64,000 bases of DNA from Unio delphinus (GCA_029339505.1 JAQISU010000192.1:62001-126000), one strand, 5' to 3'; shown: positions 47,680 through 57,162, counted from the first letter of the stretch. Numbers and translations: made by a program. Notes: generated from the sequence alone by a model not told the origin.

Positions 47680-49035
47680 CACAAACAGACTAATTTGTAA
47701 AACCTCCTCTTGTAAATCAATCAGATTATTAGACTGGTCAGTGAGTTTGAAATTAATTCTGGTTAATGAATCATTATGACATCGCATATAGACTGGATTC
47801 ACCGGGGACTCAATTATTAAAAATCCTGGAGGAGCTATTGGTGCAAATGAATACAAAATATATCCTTGCTGAGCTTGATTTGATCGTTCTAAATTTATTT
47901 GATAGCTTCCTTCGATCACATCGCATACTAAATTGAGCGCAATCGCCGTTGAAATATTCACATTGAACGGAGCAATATGCCTGCCACCACCATCTGGGTC
48001 ATTATTATGTTTGAGGATTTTTTTTATTTCCGGTGATGCTGTTTTTTTCCACGTATCATGAATTATTTTGAAACCAACATCGATGGCATCATCGAGAGAT
48101 TTTTGTAGTTCTAAGAGATTATATCCTGGTAGATTGAATTCGGACATATTTTCTACGTTTACATGATATTTTGTCGCAAATTTTATTTTCGTGTTAGGGT
48201 GTCTGGCAATGGATACCTCTCGTATGATTAGTGAATGAAATATATTCATGTCACTGAGGATTCTATTACATGTTTCTATGACGCTGATAAATTCATCTCG
48301 GGTGAGAGTACCGGATTTAAGGGATATTAACAACAGTGAAATATCGTTATTGAAAGCTGTGAAATTTTCAGTGATTTTATCCTGTCGAGTTATGTAGTAT
48401 TTTCCCCCTCCCTCATCTAATTCAGTGAAAAAATTCAATTTGTCATAATCGCTATAGCTTTTTATTAGATTGTCAAGTTTTGTCCTGTCTGTGACATAAT
48501 CAGTTTTTTTTGGTTCTGGTAAATCAACGGTTTTTCCCCCGGGTGGGATTTCAGGCCATCCCAGTACGGTTCTAATAGAACTCTGATAGATATCTACGAC
48601 GTAACCCTCTGTGCTTATTTCAATGGCAGATGATAGTGTTGGCTCATGAACCGTTATAGCTATTTTTGATTCTTTTCCAGTAATCGATTTTATTCTACGC
48701 GCGAATTCGTTATTGATTTGTTCGATTTGGTATGATCCGGTTGGTATGGAAACAACGTTCCAGTCTGGGGTACCGTCTGGTTTATTCTTATTTGCAAATA
48801 CCAGGGAATTATTGGGTTGTTGACCACCAAATGATTTTGACCTAATATTTGGCCAACTGTGGTATACTCGTAATTTTGCTAGCGCTATCTCCTTCACTGG
48901 GACCGGAGAGGGGAAATTCACACTGAATTCTGGATTCGTTGAGGTTATTGAGATCATGCTTGTTTGTACTGGGTTCGTGTTCTCCACTATTTGTTGAAGT
49001 AATTCCATCTGTGTTGTCATTGTTATTATACTCAT
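47671..49035 (-). CDS. Penton-like minor capsid protein of the Polinton-like element
   Basis: 454 residues as drawn. The region from about residue 28 fits the minor capsid (penton, single jelly-roll) proteins of Polinton-like elements as I recall them: a TSTNPEFSVNF start, a strand with a Y/W-x-PN turn (YHSWPNI, 59-64), and the WNVVSIPTGSYQIEQINNEF segment (92-111). It ends with a beta-rich C-terminus around LTDQSNNLIDL. The start is uncertain: Met1 (49035), Met10 or Met27 (48957) are possible, and Met27 best matches the family. Any of them overlaps the reading frame of the upstream membrane-type gene that the LINE disrupted. A stem-loop (AAATCC/GGATTT, 47663-47679) has the stop codon in its loop. 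Confidence 0.6.
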   Translation of the reverse strand: MSIITMTTQMELLQQIVENTNPVQTSMISITSTNPEFSVNFPSPVPVKEIALAKLRVYHSWPNIRSKSFGGQQPNNSLVFANKNKPDGTPDWNVVSIPTGSYQIEQINNEFARRIKSITGKESKIAITVHEPTLSSAIEISTEGYVVDIYQSSIRTVLGWPEIPPGGKTVDLPEPKKTDYVTDRTKLDNLIKSYSDYDKLNFFTELDEGGGKYYITRQDKITENFTAFNNDISLLLISLKSGTLTRDEFISVIETCNRILSDMNIFHSLIIREVSIARHPNTKIKFATKYHVNVENMSEFNLPGYNLLELQKSLDDAIDVGFKIIHDTWKKTASPEIKKILKHNNDPDGGGRHIAPFNVNISTAIALNLVCDVIEGSYQINLERSNQAQQGYILYSFAPIAPPGFLIIESPVNPVYMRCHNDSLTRINFKLTDQSNNLIDLQEEVLQISLFVKS

Positions 49036-49071
49036 GTTGTATTTCTAATTTTGAGATCGCAGAATCATATA
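48842..49071 (-). pseudogene. Severed C-terminal part of the membrane-type protein gene
   Basis: This frame continues, in register through the 12-bp target duplication, the gene whose 5' part lies at 54690-55104 beyond the LINE. It is rich in N, D, S and T and overlaps the penton-like start in another frame. The apparent 108-codon frame to 49168 starts inside the LINE and is an insertion chimera, not a gene. Confidence 0.6.
49060..49071 (+). repeat. Left target-site duplication of the LINE
   Basis: CAGAATCATATA is repeated exactly at 54678-54689 at the other end of the LINE. Confidence 0.85.
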
Positions 49072-49495
49072 GGAAAGGATCCTGGTAGTTGCAACACACT
49101 ACTTTGGCCTCTACTTCTCTTAGACGGGTGGTCGAGATGGGCCCGGTCTCGACAAATCGGCTGGTCACGCCGAGCCCTAGGAAGTCTTTATTAACTCTCT
49201 CACCTCCTTTTGCTTTCTCCTTGTATCTCTTTTGATACCACCGTTGCCCATATATTCTATTCCTATATCTTTCCCTTTTCCAAATCTTAGAAGACTTCCT
49301 AGAAGGCGGTGGCTCAACGGGTCAATCGGGGGGTAATTTTACTGACCCTAGAAATTGGCGACTTCAGGGTCATCCAAAGGTAATTTTATCAACTGAGTAT
49401 GGCATCTGTGTATCCTTGGCACTTTAAAAGTGTCCCCTTGTTGGGCTCCTTGGTGGGTGGGGAGCACGGGTGCTGAATTTTAAAATCTTGCCATC
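49072..49495 (+). promoter_or_regulatory. LINE 5' UTR
   Basis: 424 bp from the target duplication to the ORF1 ATG. Such elements carry an internal promoter at their 5' end, but no TATA box or defined downstream element could be assigned here. Confidence 0.6.
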
Positions 49496-50656
49496 ATGGA
49501 AAAAAAATCCAATAAACGTACTAAACCACTGTCTGACTCTGATGAAGAACCACGTGGCGTGGAATCATTTCCACGCTTCATGGTTATTCAATCAAAAGAT
49601 GATGCTAAACCGCTTTCAGGTTTATCTCCATTTATTATCGAGAAAACCATTACGGGATCGATTGGCACACCAAAAAGTGTGAAAAAACTAAAATCGGGTT
49701 GCCTTCTTGTAGAGTGTGAGCGAAAGGGGCAAACAGACAATATCATGAAAATGAAAACATTCTTTGATATTCCAGTGACCTCATTCGCCCACACTACACT
49801 GAATTCGTCCAAAGGCGTAATACGATGTCGTGACTTGGCTGGAGTCACCGACGCAGATATCATCGAAGGGATGAAACATGAAGGTGTCACTGCAGTGCGA
49901 AGAATACGTATTAAACGTAATAACGCCCTGCAGGACACCAATACATTTGTACTCACCTTTAATAAACCGACAGTGCCCAAAGTGGTCAAGGTTGGGTTTT
50001 TACAAGTAAAGGTCGAGATCTACATTCCAAACCCCCTTCGATGCTATAAGTGTCAAAAATACGGCCATCACGAAGATCGATGTTCCAGAGCCAAGGTATG
50101 TGGCCGATGCGGAGAACACTCTCATCAGGAAGCTGATTGTAGAGCAACTCCGCATTGTGTCAACTGTGGCAAGGAACATCACGCCAGTTCCAAAGATTGT
50201 GATACATGGAAACAGGAGAAGGAAATTCAGAGGGTAAAGTTTACTTCGAACATTCCCTACCCAGAGGCCAGAAAGCTTGTCCAGGCAAAAACATCCCTTC
50301 CTGGCCCATCCTTCTCCACAGTCGTAAAGCACAATCCAAAAAGCACGAAGGACGCCCAAACACAGACGGATCAGCCCGATTCAACTACATGTGCCAACAT
50401 CCCTAATTATAAGCCACAGAAAAGCACAACATCAACTCAGACAACAACTAATAACAATCCACCACCAAAATCACCAAGACAGAAACACAAAGCACAAACA
50501 AATAAACAGCAAAAGGGGTCAGATGACCCCATTAAACTGTACAACAGGTTTGGAGACTTTGAGAGCATGGATGCAGAAGAAACTGCTCCGTGTACTCAAA
50601 GTAGCTCCAAACCTAATAAAACTAAATATACTCCCGTACTTCCTCCAGACAAATAA
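49496..50656 (+). CDS. LINE ORF1: Gag-like nucleic-acid-binding protein with three zinc knuckles
   Basis: 386 residues, ATG to stop. Residues 1-25 are basic/acidic low complexity. Residues about 26-180 form an RRM-like part typical of jockey-type ORF1 proteins. Three CCHC knuckles follow: C183/C186/H191/C196, C202/C205/H210/C215 and C221/C224/H229/C235. The tail to 386 is rich in N, Q, T, K and P and probably disordered. The protein would coat LINE RNA and help form the ribonucleoprotein. ORF2 begins 62 bp after its stop in a different frame. Confidence 0.92.
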   Translation: MEKKSNKRTKPLSDSDEEPRGVESFPRFMVIQSKDDAKPLSGLSPFIIEKTITGSIGTPKSVKKLKSGCLLVECERKGQTDNIMKMKTFFDIPVTSFAHTTLNSSKGVIRCRDLAGVTDADIIEGMKHEGVTAVRRIRIKRNNALQDTNTFVLTFNKPTVPKVVKVGFLQVKVEIYIPNPLRCYKCQKYGHHEDRCSRAKVCGRCGEHSHQEADCRATPHCVNCGKEHHASSKDCDTWKQEKEIQRVKFTSNIPYPEARKLVQAKTSLPGPSFSTVVKHNPKSTKDAQTQTDQPDSTTCANIPNYKPQKSTTSTQTTTNNNPPPKSPRQKHKAQTNKQQKGSDDPIKLYNRFGDFESMDAEETAPCTQSSSKPNKTKYTPVLPPDK

Positions 50657-50718
50657 CAACACATGCTTCCACCGCGAATAGTCTAACCTAGTTCCAGAAT
50701 CTCCAGCATAACATTAGA

Positions 50719-53700
50719 ATGAAGAACACCATCATACAATGGAATTGTCGAGGACTTAAAACAAACTACAATGATATTCTTCTGCTTTTAAATGAACACG
50801 ATCCTGCTGTGCTATGTTTACAGGAAACATTCCTGAAAGAGACAGATAAAATTACTTTCAAAAACTTTTCCCTGTTTAATGCGTACTTTCAAAACGCAGA
50901 CAGGGCCTCAGGAGGAGTCTCTATTGCTGTGAACAATAGAGCCCCTCACAGAGTCGTTCCTTTAAACACAAATTTACAAGCCATTGCTGTAAGTGTCACT
51001 CTACATCGAGTGATTACTTTTTGTTCCATTTACTTACCACCAAACACCAACCTAGTACAAAAGGAATTAGACAATCTTGTTGAACAACTTCCCGCGCCCT
51101 TCGTTTTACTCGGGGATTTTAATGCCCATAACATTTTATGGGGATCAAATCACATAAACGACAGAGGCCATAAAATAGAAGATTTCATTTCTAGACACGA
51201 TCTGTGTCTATATAACACTAATTCATCAACATATTTACACCCAGGAACGGGTACGTACACATGCATAGATTTGACACTTTGCTCTCCCTCACTGCTTTTG
51301 GACTATGAATGGAAGGTCGCTGATGACCTTCACAGCAGTGATCACTTTCCAATCACTCTCGAAAATAACACTAAAATTGATGATACAATTCCACAATGGA
51401 ATATAAAGAAGGCCGATTGGGCTATGTTTGAAGCATTATGTAAAACTAGACTAAATAATGATACAGTATTCAACGCTGTTAATCCTATACAGCATTTTAC
51501 CTCCGTTCTAATTTCAATTGCAGATGAATCCATTCCCAAGTCCTCAACGAACAGTAAGAGATCGCAAAAACCTTGGGTAACCAAGGAATGCAAAGAAGCC
51601 ATTAGACAACGCCGAAAAGCATTAAAAACATTCAACACTCGTCCAACGCCCGAAAATTTAAATAAATATCGTATTGCCCGGGCTAAAACTCGACGCACAA
51701 TCAAAGAATGTAAGCGTGCATCCTGGAAGAAATATATTTCTTCTTTAAACTCTCGTTCCTCAATGAAACAAGTTTGGGATACTATTCGGAAAATAAATGG
51801 AAAAAGGAAACACAATTCTATTCGACACCTAAAAATAAACAATATCAATTTCAGTTCGAAACGTGACATAACAAATATTCTTGCCGATAGTTTTTCGAAA
51901 AACTCATCATCATCTAATTATTCAGATGCCTTTAGAAGATTAAAATCTCAAAAAGAAAAGACACGTTTAAAATTTACATCGAACAACACTGAAAATTATA
52001 ACCAGCTGTTTTCTTTATTGGAGCTTAGGGAGGCATTAGACAAGGCCCATGATACATCCGCTGGGCCTGACGAAGTACATTACCAGTTCTTGAAACACCT
52101 CCCAGAATCTTCTCTGACATTGCTTCTTAAAATCTTTAATGATTTATGGATTGCTGGTAATGTACCTAAGAGCTGGAAAGAAGCAACAGTGATACCGATT
52201 CCCAAACCAGACAAAGATAACGAAGATCCTAACAGCTATCGGCCTATTGCATTGACAAGCTGCATATGCAAAACAATGGAACGAATGATTAATTCTCGGC
52301 TTGTATGGTACTTGGAAAGTAATAATTTAATTTCTCCTTTCCAAAGTGGCTTCCGTTCTGGTCGTAGTACTAACGACCATCTGGTTAGACTGGAAACATT
52401 TATTCGCGATGCATTTATCAAGAAGGAACATTTAGTAGCAGTCTTCTTTGATTTAGAAAAGGCCTATGATACAACATGGAAGTACGGGATACTAAATGAC
52501 CTGCACGATCTAGGTCTAAAAGGCCGTCTGCCCGCTTTCATCTCCAGTTTTCTCTCCGACAGAGAATTCAAAGTACGCGTGGGCTCTACCCTCTCCGATA
52601 TGCACCAGCAAGAGATGGGTGTGCCCCAGGGCAGTATTTTATCTGTGACTCTATTTAATATCAAAATCAATAGCATCACTAAGTGCTTAACTCCCGGTGT
52701 GGACTGCTCTTTATACGTAGACGATTTTTTAATTTGTTATCGATCAAAGCACATGCATACAATTGAAAGGCAACTTCAACAAAATATCAATAAGATCCAC
52801 CATTGGGCCAGTAATAATGGTTTTAAATTCTCTAAATCGAAAACAGTATGCATGCATTTCTGTCAATTGCGAAGACATCATGATGACCCTAAACTCACGC
52901 TGGACGGAACACTTATTCCAGTTGTTGAGGAAACGAAGTTTTTGGGTATTATCTTCGACAGAAAACTGACTTTTATACCACACATCAAGAATTTAAAAGC
53001 TAAATGCTTAAAAGCTTTAAATTTACTAAAAGTAATTGCGCACACTGACTGGGGTGCTGATAAAAAAATCCTCCTGAATTTGTATAGAACATTTATCCGT
53101 TCTATACTAGACTATGGATGCATTGTTTATGGTTCAGCTAGGAAGTCTTATTTGAAAATGCTTGACCCAATTCATCATCAGGGAATAAGACTTGCTCTAG
53201 GAGCATTCAAGACATCTCCATGCGAAAGCCTTCTCGCGGAAGCGAATGAACCACCCTTATCGCACCGCAGAGAAATGCTTTCTATACAGTACGCTCTTAG
53301 GTTAAGATCAAATCCTCTGAACCCTGCTTTTTCGGCTGTTTTTCAACCAAAATACAAAACTTTGTACGAAAACAAACCAAATGCCATAGCTTCATTTGGC
53401 ATCAGAATATCATCCAGTTTTGACACTATCAAAATTAATCTCCCTACAGTTCAGAACACGTTTGTCTCGGAAACACCACCTTGGCTCCTTAAGCAACCCA
53501 AAGTGATTTTTACGTTGCACGATGGGAGAAAATCTGAGACGAATCCTGCCGTTTTCCAGAACTCTTATCATGAACTCCTCAACGATTTTGAAAACTACAC
53601 AAAAATTTTTACTGATGGATCAAAAGTTGATGACAAGGCTGCTGCAGCCTTTGTTAGTGGCAAGCACATAACCAAAGTGCGCTTGCCAAACGATGCGTCC

Positions 53701-54396
53701 ATATTTTCAGCGGAAATCAGAGCAATAGACCTTGCTCTGAAATTTATTGAACAAAAGCGCATTTTAAATAGCATTATTTTCTGTGACTCTCTGTCAGTAC
53801 TTCAGTCGCTACACCATAGAAAACTGGATAATCCATTACTAGTTGATATTCTCGTCAAAAACTCTGAGCTTAGTAAGTCCTACAACATAGTATACTGTTG
53901 GCTACCTAGCCATATTGGTATTAGAGGTAATGAAGAAGCAGACCGGGCTGCTAAGATGGCTCTATCCCAAGAACCATCGGATTTTAAATTACCTTTTACT
54001 GATTTTAAACCTTGTATCAAAAAGTACCTACGTCAGAAGTGGCAGGCGTCATGGGATGATGCAGTCAATAACAAACTTCATGCCATCAAACCAACCCTGG
54101 GAGAATGGACTCCTTCCTACAGAGCTATCCGTAGGGAGGAGGTTGTCATTGCAAGAATCAGAATCGGTCATACATACATTACCCACTCCCACATACTGAA
54201 AGGTGAAGATCCACCAGAGTGCGTTTCTTGCAATGAGCCATTCACTGTTAAACACTTTATGACCGAGTGTTCCGACCTGCAACCTACGCGTGTTAAATAC
54301 TATAATGTACATGACATGAAGGAACTTTTTGATACAATACAAACCACTTGTATTTTAGATTTCCTAAAGGAAGTAAATCTCTATTTTAAACTATAA
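50719..54396 (+). CDS. LINE ORF2: endonuclease, reverse transcriptase, RNase H
   Basis: 1225 residues, uninterrupted. The N-terminal APE-type endonuclease (about 1-215) shows QWNCRG 7-12, QET 35-37, GDFNAHN 132-138 and SDHF 207-210. The RT domain (about 430-710) shows SAGPDEVHY, SYRPIALTS, FDLEKAYD 577-584, GVPQGS 634-639 and the catalytic YVDD 666-669. RNase H (about 960-1080) retains D966 in TDGS, E999, D1023 and D1075. A C-terminal zinc motif is C1168/C1171/H1179/C1184. It nicks target DNA and copies the element RNA there (target-primed reverse transcription). All key catalytic residues seen are intact. Confidence 0.96.
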   Translation: MKNTIIQWNCRGLKTNYNDILLLLNEHDPAVLCLQETFLKETDKITFKNFSLFNAYFQNADRASGGVSIAVNNRAPHRVVPLNTNLQAIAVSVTLHRVITFCSIYLPPNTNLVQKELDNLVEQLPAPFVLLGDFNAHNILWGSNHINDRGHKIEDFISRHDLCLYNTNSSTYLHPGTGTYTCIDLTLCSPSLLLDYEWKVADDLHSSDHFPITLENNTKIDDTIPQWNIKKADWAMFEALCKTRLNNDTVFNAVNPIQHFTSVLISIADESIPKSSTNSKRSQKPWVTKECKEAIRQRRKALKTFNTRPTPENLNKYRIARAKTRRTIKECKRASWKKYISSLNSRSSMKQVWDTIRKINGKRKHNSIRHLKINNINFSSKRDITNILADSFSKNSSSSNYSDAFRRLKSQKEKTRLKFTSNNTENYNQLFSLLELREALDKAHDTSAGPDEVHYQFLKHLPESSLTLLLKIFNDLWIAGNVPKSWKEATVIPIPKPDKDNEDPNSYRPIALTSCICKTMERMINSRLVWYLESNNLISPFQSGFRSGRSTNDHLVRLETFIRDAFIKKEHLVAVFFDLEKAYDTTWKYGILNDLHDLGLKGRLPAFISSFLSDREFKVRVGSTLSDMHQQEMGVPQGSILSVTLFNIKINSITKCLTPGVDCSLYVDDFLICYRSKHMHTIERQLQQNINKIHHWASNNGFKFSKSKTVCMHFCQLRRHHDDPKLTLDGTLIPVVEETKFLGIIFDRKLTFIPHIKNLKAKCLKALNLLKVIAHTDWGADKKILLNLYRTFIRSILDYGCIVYGSARKSYLKMLDPIHHQGIRLALGAFKTSPCESLLAEANEPPLSHRREMLSIQYALRLRSNPLNPAFSAVFQPKYKTLYENKPNAIASFGIRISSSFDTIKINLPTVQNTFVSETPPWLLKQPKVIFTLHDGRKSETNPAVFQNSYHELLNDFENYTKIFTDGSKVDDKAAAAFVSGKHITKVRLPNDASIFSAEIRAIDLALKFIEQKRILNSIIFCDSLSVLQSLHHRKLDNPLLVDILVKNSELSKSYNIVYCWLPSHIGIRGNEEADRAAKMALSQEPSDFKLPFTDFKPCIKKYLRQKWQASWDDAVNNKLHAIKPTLGEWTPSYRAIRREEVVIARIRIGHTYITHSHILKGEDPPECVSCNEPFTVKHFMTECSDLQPTRVKYYNVHDMKELFDTIQTTCILDFLKEVNLYFKL

Positions 54397-54677
54397 CTTG
54401 TATACCATCACGTAGAATATTTTTATCTAATGCAAATATCACCTTTTATTAACAACATCTTATCATCAACATAACACCATTTACATCTCCCGTTGATTGG
54501 GAAGCTTCATATTTTCCTGTTACCAACATCTTACCATTTTATATTTAACTATTGTTTTTTTATATATATCGCTGGTCGATGTTAAACCTTTCTTGTTTTT
54601 GAACATGTAACGTATTGTATGGCGCTAAATAGCCTAAAAGTGCTGGTGCGCCGTTAAAATTCAAGTAAACAAACAAA
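54397..54677 (+). other. LINE 3' UTR with terminal hairpin
   Basis: AT-rich, ending in a GGCGC/GCGCC stem with a 22-base loop, then a spacer and AAAC repeats. Such a 3' stem-loop is a plausible recognition site for the ORF2 protein. Confidence 0.7.
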
Positions 54678-55104
54678 CAGAATCATATATATCTACCATC
54701 GCTGAAAACTCACTCTCTGATATAATTGTATCATCGAGCGATGACGATATCAATGAGGATAATTGCGAGTATGCAGTGGACACAACATTAAATTGAATTA
54801 TGTAGTCTTGTAGTTTCCGTTGGCTGCATGAGGATATTTTGTTTGTGATTATTGAAATAATTCCAGCGATTGTTGTTGCCGCAGAAATGCAAATTGGAAC
54901 AGCTATCGGAGCCATCATTGTCACTGGAGACAGTATAATACCGGCTCCGGTGATTACACCACTCACAGCGTACACAGTAACATCAATTGCGGTAATTCTC
55001 CTGCGATATTTTTTAATTTTCATTGCATACTCCTCAGACAAGGTTTTGAGTCTAGTTTGATACTCTCTGACCTGATCATAGTGATATTGCGATGATGAAA
55101 TCAT
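54661..55104 (-). pseudogene. Small membrane-type protein of the viral element, truncated by the LINE
   Basis: 147 codons as read. The last five or so codons before the stop (VCLFT) are LINE tail and target-site junction. The N-terminal part has a charged helix (residues 1-40), two hydrophobic helices (about 43-65 and 66-87, rich in A, I, G) and then amphipathic helices, suggesting a membrane-active or virion-internal protein. Function not recognised. The original frame resumes at 49071 on the far side of the LINE, so this gene was interrupted rather than naturally short. It follows the fibre-like gene by about 30 bp. Confidence 0.65.
54678..54689 (+). repeat. Right target-site duplication of the LINE
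   Basis: CAGAATCATATA, an exact match to 49060-49071. Confidence 0.85.
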
Positions 55105-55134
55105 TTTTTATTTTAAATACGCTATCGTTTTCAA

Positions 55135-56163
55135 TTACGATTTACTTAAATCCGCTACGAATTCCACATACCATGTTGTTGCACTCATAGCCAAATTTTT
55201 ATCAGTGGATGCTATCATGAATTGTTCGGTTGTATCCTTATCAATGATTGTTGATATCGTATTGTCGACACCATATGCACTCGACGATAATATATTAAAT
55301 TGAGTCGTTGTCACTAGTGTTAATCGATAAATACCCTTAACGGTTGCAGTGATGTCTAATTTGTTGTTTGCAGGTGTCCACACAAATGATCCGTGTTGGA
55401 CTGTGTATACTACGTTGTTAGTTTTCTCATGAGGAATTTTTGTTTTTTCAATGACTGTTATCATCCTCGAAAAATCACCTTTGACGGCTTCGATGAAAGT
55501 TTTCGTCTCATCGATGGATTGTTTAATATCAGGGAGTTTTAGTTCAATTTTATCGAATGTAGTTTCAATAAATTTATCAATGATATTTCTACGAAATGCG
55601 GTAAACTGTTTTATGTGTTCTTCGGTTTTAGATTGAAGTGTTTCTAGTTCCAACGCAGAATCGTTGAGAGTTTTAAATCGATCTGTAATCGTCGAAAAAA
55701 GTACACCCGGTTTGAGTTTACCCTGATCGGAAAATAACGCGATAGTATCCTCGATTGCGTTTTGTTGTTTAACTAAAATATCATCCAGAGAAATATTACT
55801 GGTTTTCAATTTACCCTGATCGGAAAATAACGCAACGGTGTTCTCGATTGCGTTTTGTTGTTTAACCAAAATATCATCCAGAGAAATATTACTGGTTTTC
55901 AATTTACCCTGATCGGAAAATAACGCAACGGTGTTCTCGATTGCGTTTTGTTGTTTAACTAAAATATCATCCAGAGAAATATTACTAGATTTCAATTTAC
56001 CCTGTTTGTCTTGAAATACAACTATTTCATTCGGGTCAACATTTGTTAAGTTCAACGTCTCAGCGATTTCATCTTTAATTTTTTTTTTTATATCCTTGAT
56101 AGAATCAGGAGTTGCAGTGTCATCGGGTTTGGGTTTCAGAGGTCTCCCCCAAATATCAATCAT
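55135..56163 (-). CDS. Fibre-like virion protein with three 31-residue repeats
   Basis: 342 residues. Residues 55-147 are three consecutive 31-residue repeats (each starting GKLK and containing ISLDDILVKQQNAIE), encoded by near-identical 93-bp DNA repeats at 55723-56001. Residues about 155-245 are helical with heptad-like spacing (possible coiled-coil trimer stalk). The last ~95 residues are rich in short beta strands (VVYTVQHGSFVW to WYVEFVADL), like a C1q/TNF-type or fibre-head domain. A shaft, coiled coil and beta head suggest a receptor-binding or vertex fibre; this is inference. The ATG lies one base after the protease stop, consistent with co-expression. Strong repeat identity points to recent duplication or conversion. 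Confidence 0.5.
   Translation of the reverse strand: MIDIWGRPLKPKPDDTATPDSIKDIKKKIKDEIAETLNLTNVDPNEIVVFQDKQGKLKSSNISLDDILVKQQNAIENTVALFSDQGKLKTSNISLDDILVKQQNAIENTVALFSDQGKLKTSNISLDDILVKQQNAIEDTIALFSDQGKLKPGVLFSTITDRFKTLNDSALELETLQSKTEEHIKQFTAFRRNIIDKFIETTFDKIELKLPDIKQSIDETKTFIEAVKGDFSRMITVIEKTKIPHEKTNNVVYTVQHGSFVWTPANNKLDITATVKGIYRLTLVTTTQFNILSSSAYGVDNTISTIIDKDTTEQFMIASTDKNLAMSATTWYVEFVADLSKS
55723..56001 (-). repeat. Three 93-bp in-frame tandem repeats
   Basis: These encode the 31-residue repeats of the fibre-like protein. Copies 1 and 2 differ by very few residues; copy 3 has IEDTI for IENTV. Confidence 0.9.
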
Positions 56164-56164
56164 G

Positions 56165-56587
56165 TTATTGTAAAACTCTTTCTCTCTCTAAAAAGCGATT
56201 GCTGGTGTAGTCATTTACGACAATGTGTGGTGATTTTCTAGATGCTGAAATAGCGTCAAGGACATTTAATACTTCACTGCCGCATATTGGTGGGTCATTG
56301 ATTTGTTGTGTTGGTAGCGTAGAATACCAAGTCTTCATTGGAAGGGTTTTTATATAACGCATAAACTCTTTTGGTGGGGCTAATCCATATGAATCAAAAT
56401 AGACAATCCCACGTGGATCAATAGCGTATGCAACCCAGTGAGTTCCAGGTCCGATGCTGTTATCGAGATTAATAATACCTGTTTCAGTTTTGTTTGGCTG
56501 ATGTGGTAATTGATCTTTCATAAAAACACCTCTGAAATTTTTAATCACTAGTTTTTTAGCCGCATCCATTAAATCAAAATTGGACAT
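56165..56587 (-). CDS. Adenain-like cysteine protease (virion maturation protease)
   Basis: 140 residues from the chosen start (MSNFDLMDAA). The open frame runs up to 56728, but that extension is an out-of-frame reading of repeats in the upstream gene. Family landmarks in order are GPGTHWVAYAID (catalytic His50), IVYFDSYGLAPP (acidic Asp65), a Gln pair (QQIND, 94-95) and PPICGSEVLNVLDA (nucleophile Cys102). This His-Asp-Gln-Cys order is that of adenovirus protease and of Polinton proteases. It would cleave capsid precursors during assembly; candidate G-x-G-L sites are present in neighbouring proteins. It sits between a basic protein gene and the fibre-like gene. All expected catalytic residues are present. 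Confidence 0.85.
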   Translation of the reverse strand: MSNFDLMDAAKKLVIKNFRGVFMKDQLPHQPNKTETGIINLDNSIGPGTHWVAYAIDPRGIVYFDSYGLAPPKEFMRYIKTLPMKTWYSTLPTQQINDPPICGSEVLNVLDAISASRKSPHIVVNDYTSNRFLERERVLQ

Positions 56588-56622
56588 GGGAACCATAGGT
56601 TCGGAAATCGAAGATTTCTGAA

Positions 56623-57162
56623 TTAATAAACCGTTCCTGGTAGTCTCAGGCCTGATCCGTGAACGGATCTCCCGCTGTACCATGAATACGGGGTTCCTGG
56701 TAGTCTTAGACCTTTTCCGCTGTACCATGAATACGGGGTTCCTGGTAGTCTTAGACCCAATCCGTGAACGGATCGTCCCTTTTTTTTATATCCTTTCCCA
56801 GTTGCCTTCTTTAGTGCCATTCCTGCTGCAGTACCAACGGCTCCTAGCGCCGCTGCTTTAGCCACTGCTGGGGCTGCTGCTGCAATCAATGCTGGTATTG
56901 CAGCTAACAATGGAAATATACCGCCTGTTTTAATCATATTTTTTATAGCAGCCGCAGAAAGAGTAATCTGGACACCTTTTTTGGCTGCAAGTTCATCATT
57001 GAAATGTTTTATTTGACGAGTTGTCAGCGATAGTTTATTTGCACCACCAGCCATTTGGTTGGGTTTCAACGTGATTGTGGTTCCACATTTTTTAGCTGAT
57101 TCCGATTGCAATTTTTTGATTTGACCAGGAGTTAACGCAACACTAATAACACTATATGACAT
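56623..57162 (-). CDS. Small basic virion-like protein with LTxxQ helices and GLRLPG repeats
   Basis: 179 residues. Three related helical motifs lie at LTPGQIKKL (10-18), LTTRQIKHF (46-54) and LSAAAIKNM (68-76). A glycine/alanine-rich hydrophobic helix (about 80-115) follows, then a basic stretch (KKATGKGYKKKGR) and three GLRLPGT repeats (136, 151, 171). I recognise this as a family common in Polinton-like elements of invertebrates. By layout it resembles adenovirus core or membrane-lytic precursor proteins (pX/pVI type), but function is inferred. Each GLRLPG repeat is preceded by G-x, making G-x-G-L sites. The end of the frame overlaps only the spurious upstream extension of the protease frame. 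Confidence 0.6.
   Translation of the reverse strand: MSYSVISVALTPGQIKKLQSESAKKCGTTITLKPNQMAGGANKLSLTTRQIKHFNDELAAKKGVQITLSAAAIKNMIKTGGIFPLLAAIPALIAAAAPAVAKAAALGAVGTAAGMALKKATGKGYKKKGRSVHGLGLRLPGTPYSWYSGKGLRLPGTPYSWYSGRSVHGSGLRLPGTVY

Larger units (their letters stand above)
49072..54677 (+). mobile_element. Full-length jockey/I-type LINE (non-LTR retrotransposon)
   Basis: About 5.6 kb. It comprises a 5' UTR (49072-49495), ORF1, a 62-bp gap, ORF2, a 3' UTR with a terminal hairpin (GGCGC 54621-54625 with GCGCC 54648-54652) and a short AAAC-type tail. A perfect 12-bp target duplication flanks it. Both ORFs are uninterrupted, so it is a young and possibly mobile copy. RNase H in ORF2 points to the I-like side of the jockey/I superfamily; exact clade needs a tree. 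Confidence 0.93.

Noticed and set aside
48842..49168. 108-codon minus-strand frame treated as its own gene
   Set aside because: Its first 30 or so codons are LINE 5' sequence. It is a chimera created by the insertion; only 48842-49071 belongs to the viral gene.
56588..56728. N-terminal 47-codon extension of the protease
   Set aside because: This part reads the GLRLPG-encoding repeats of the upstream gene in another frame. Family length and the MSNFDLMDAA start favour 56587.
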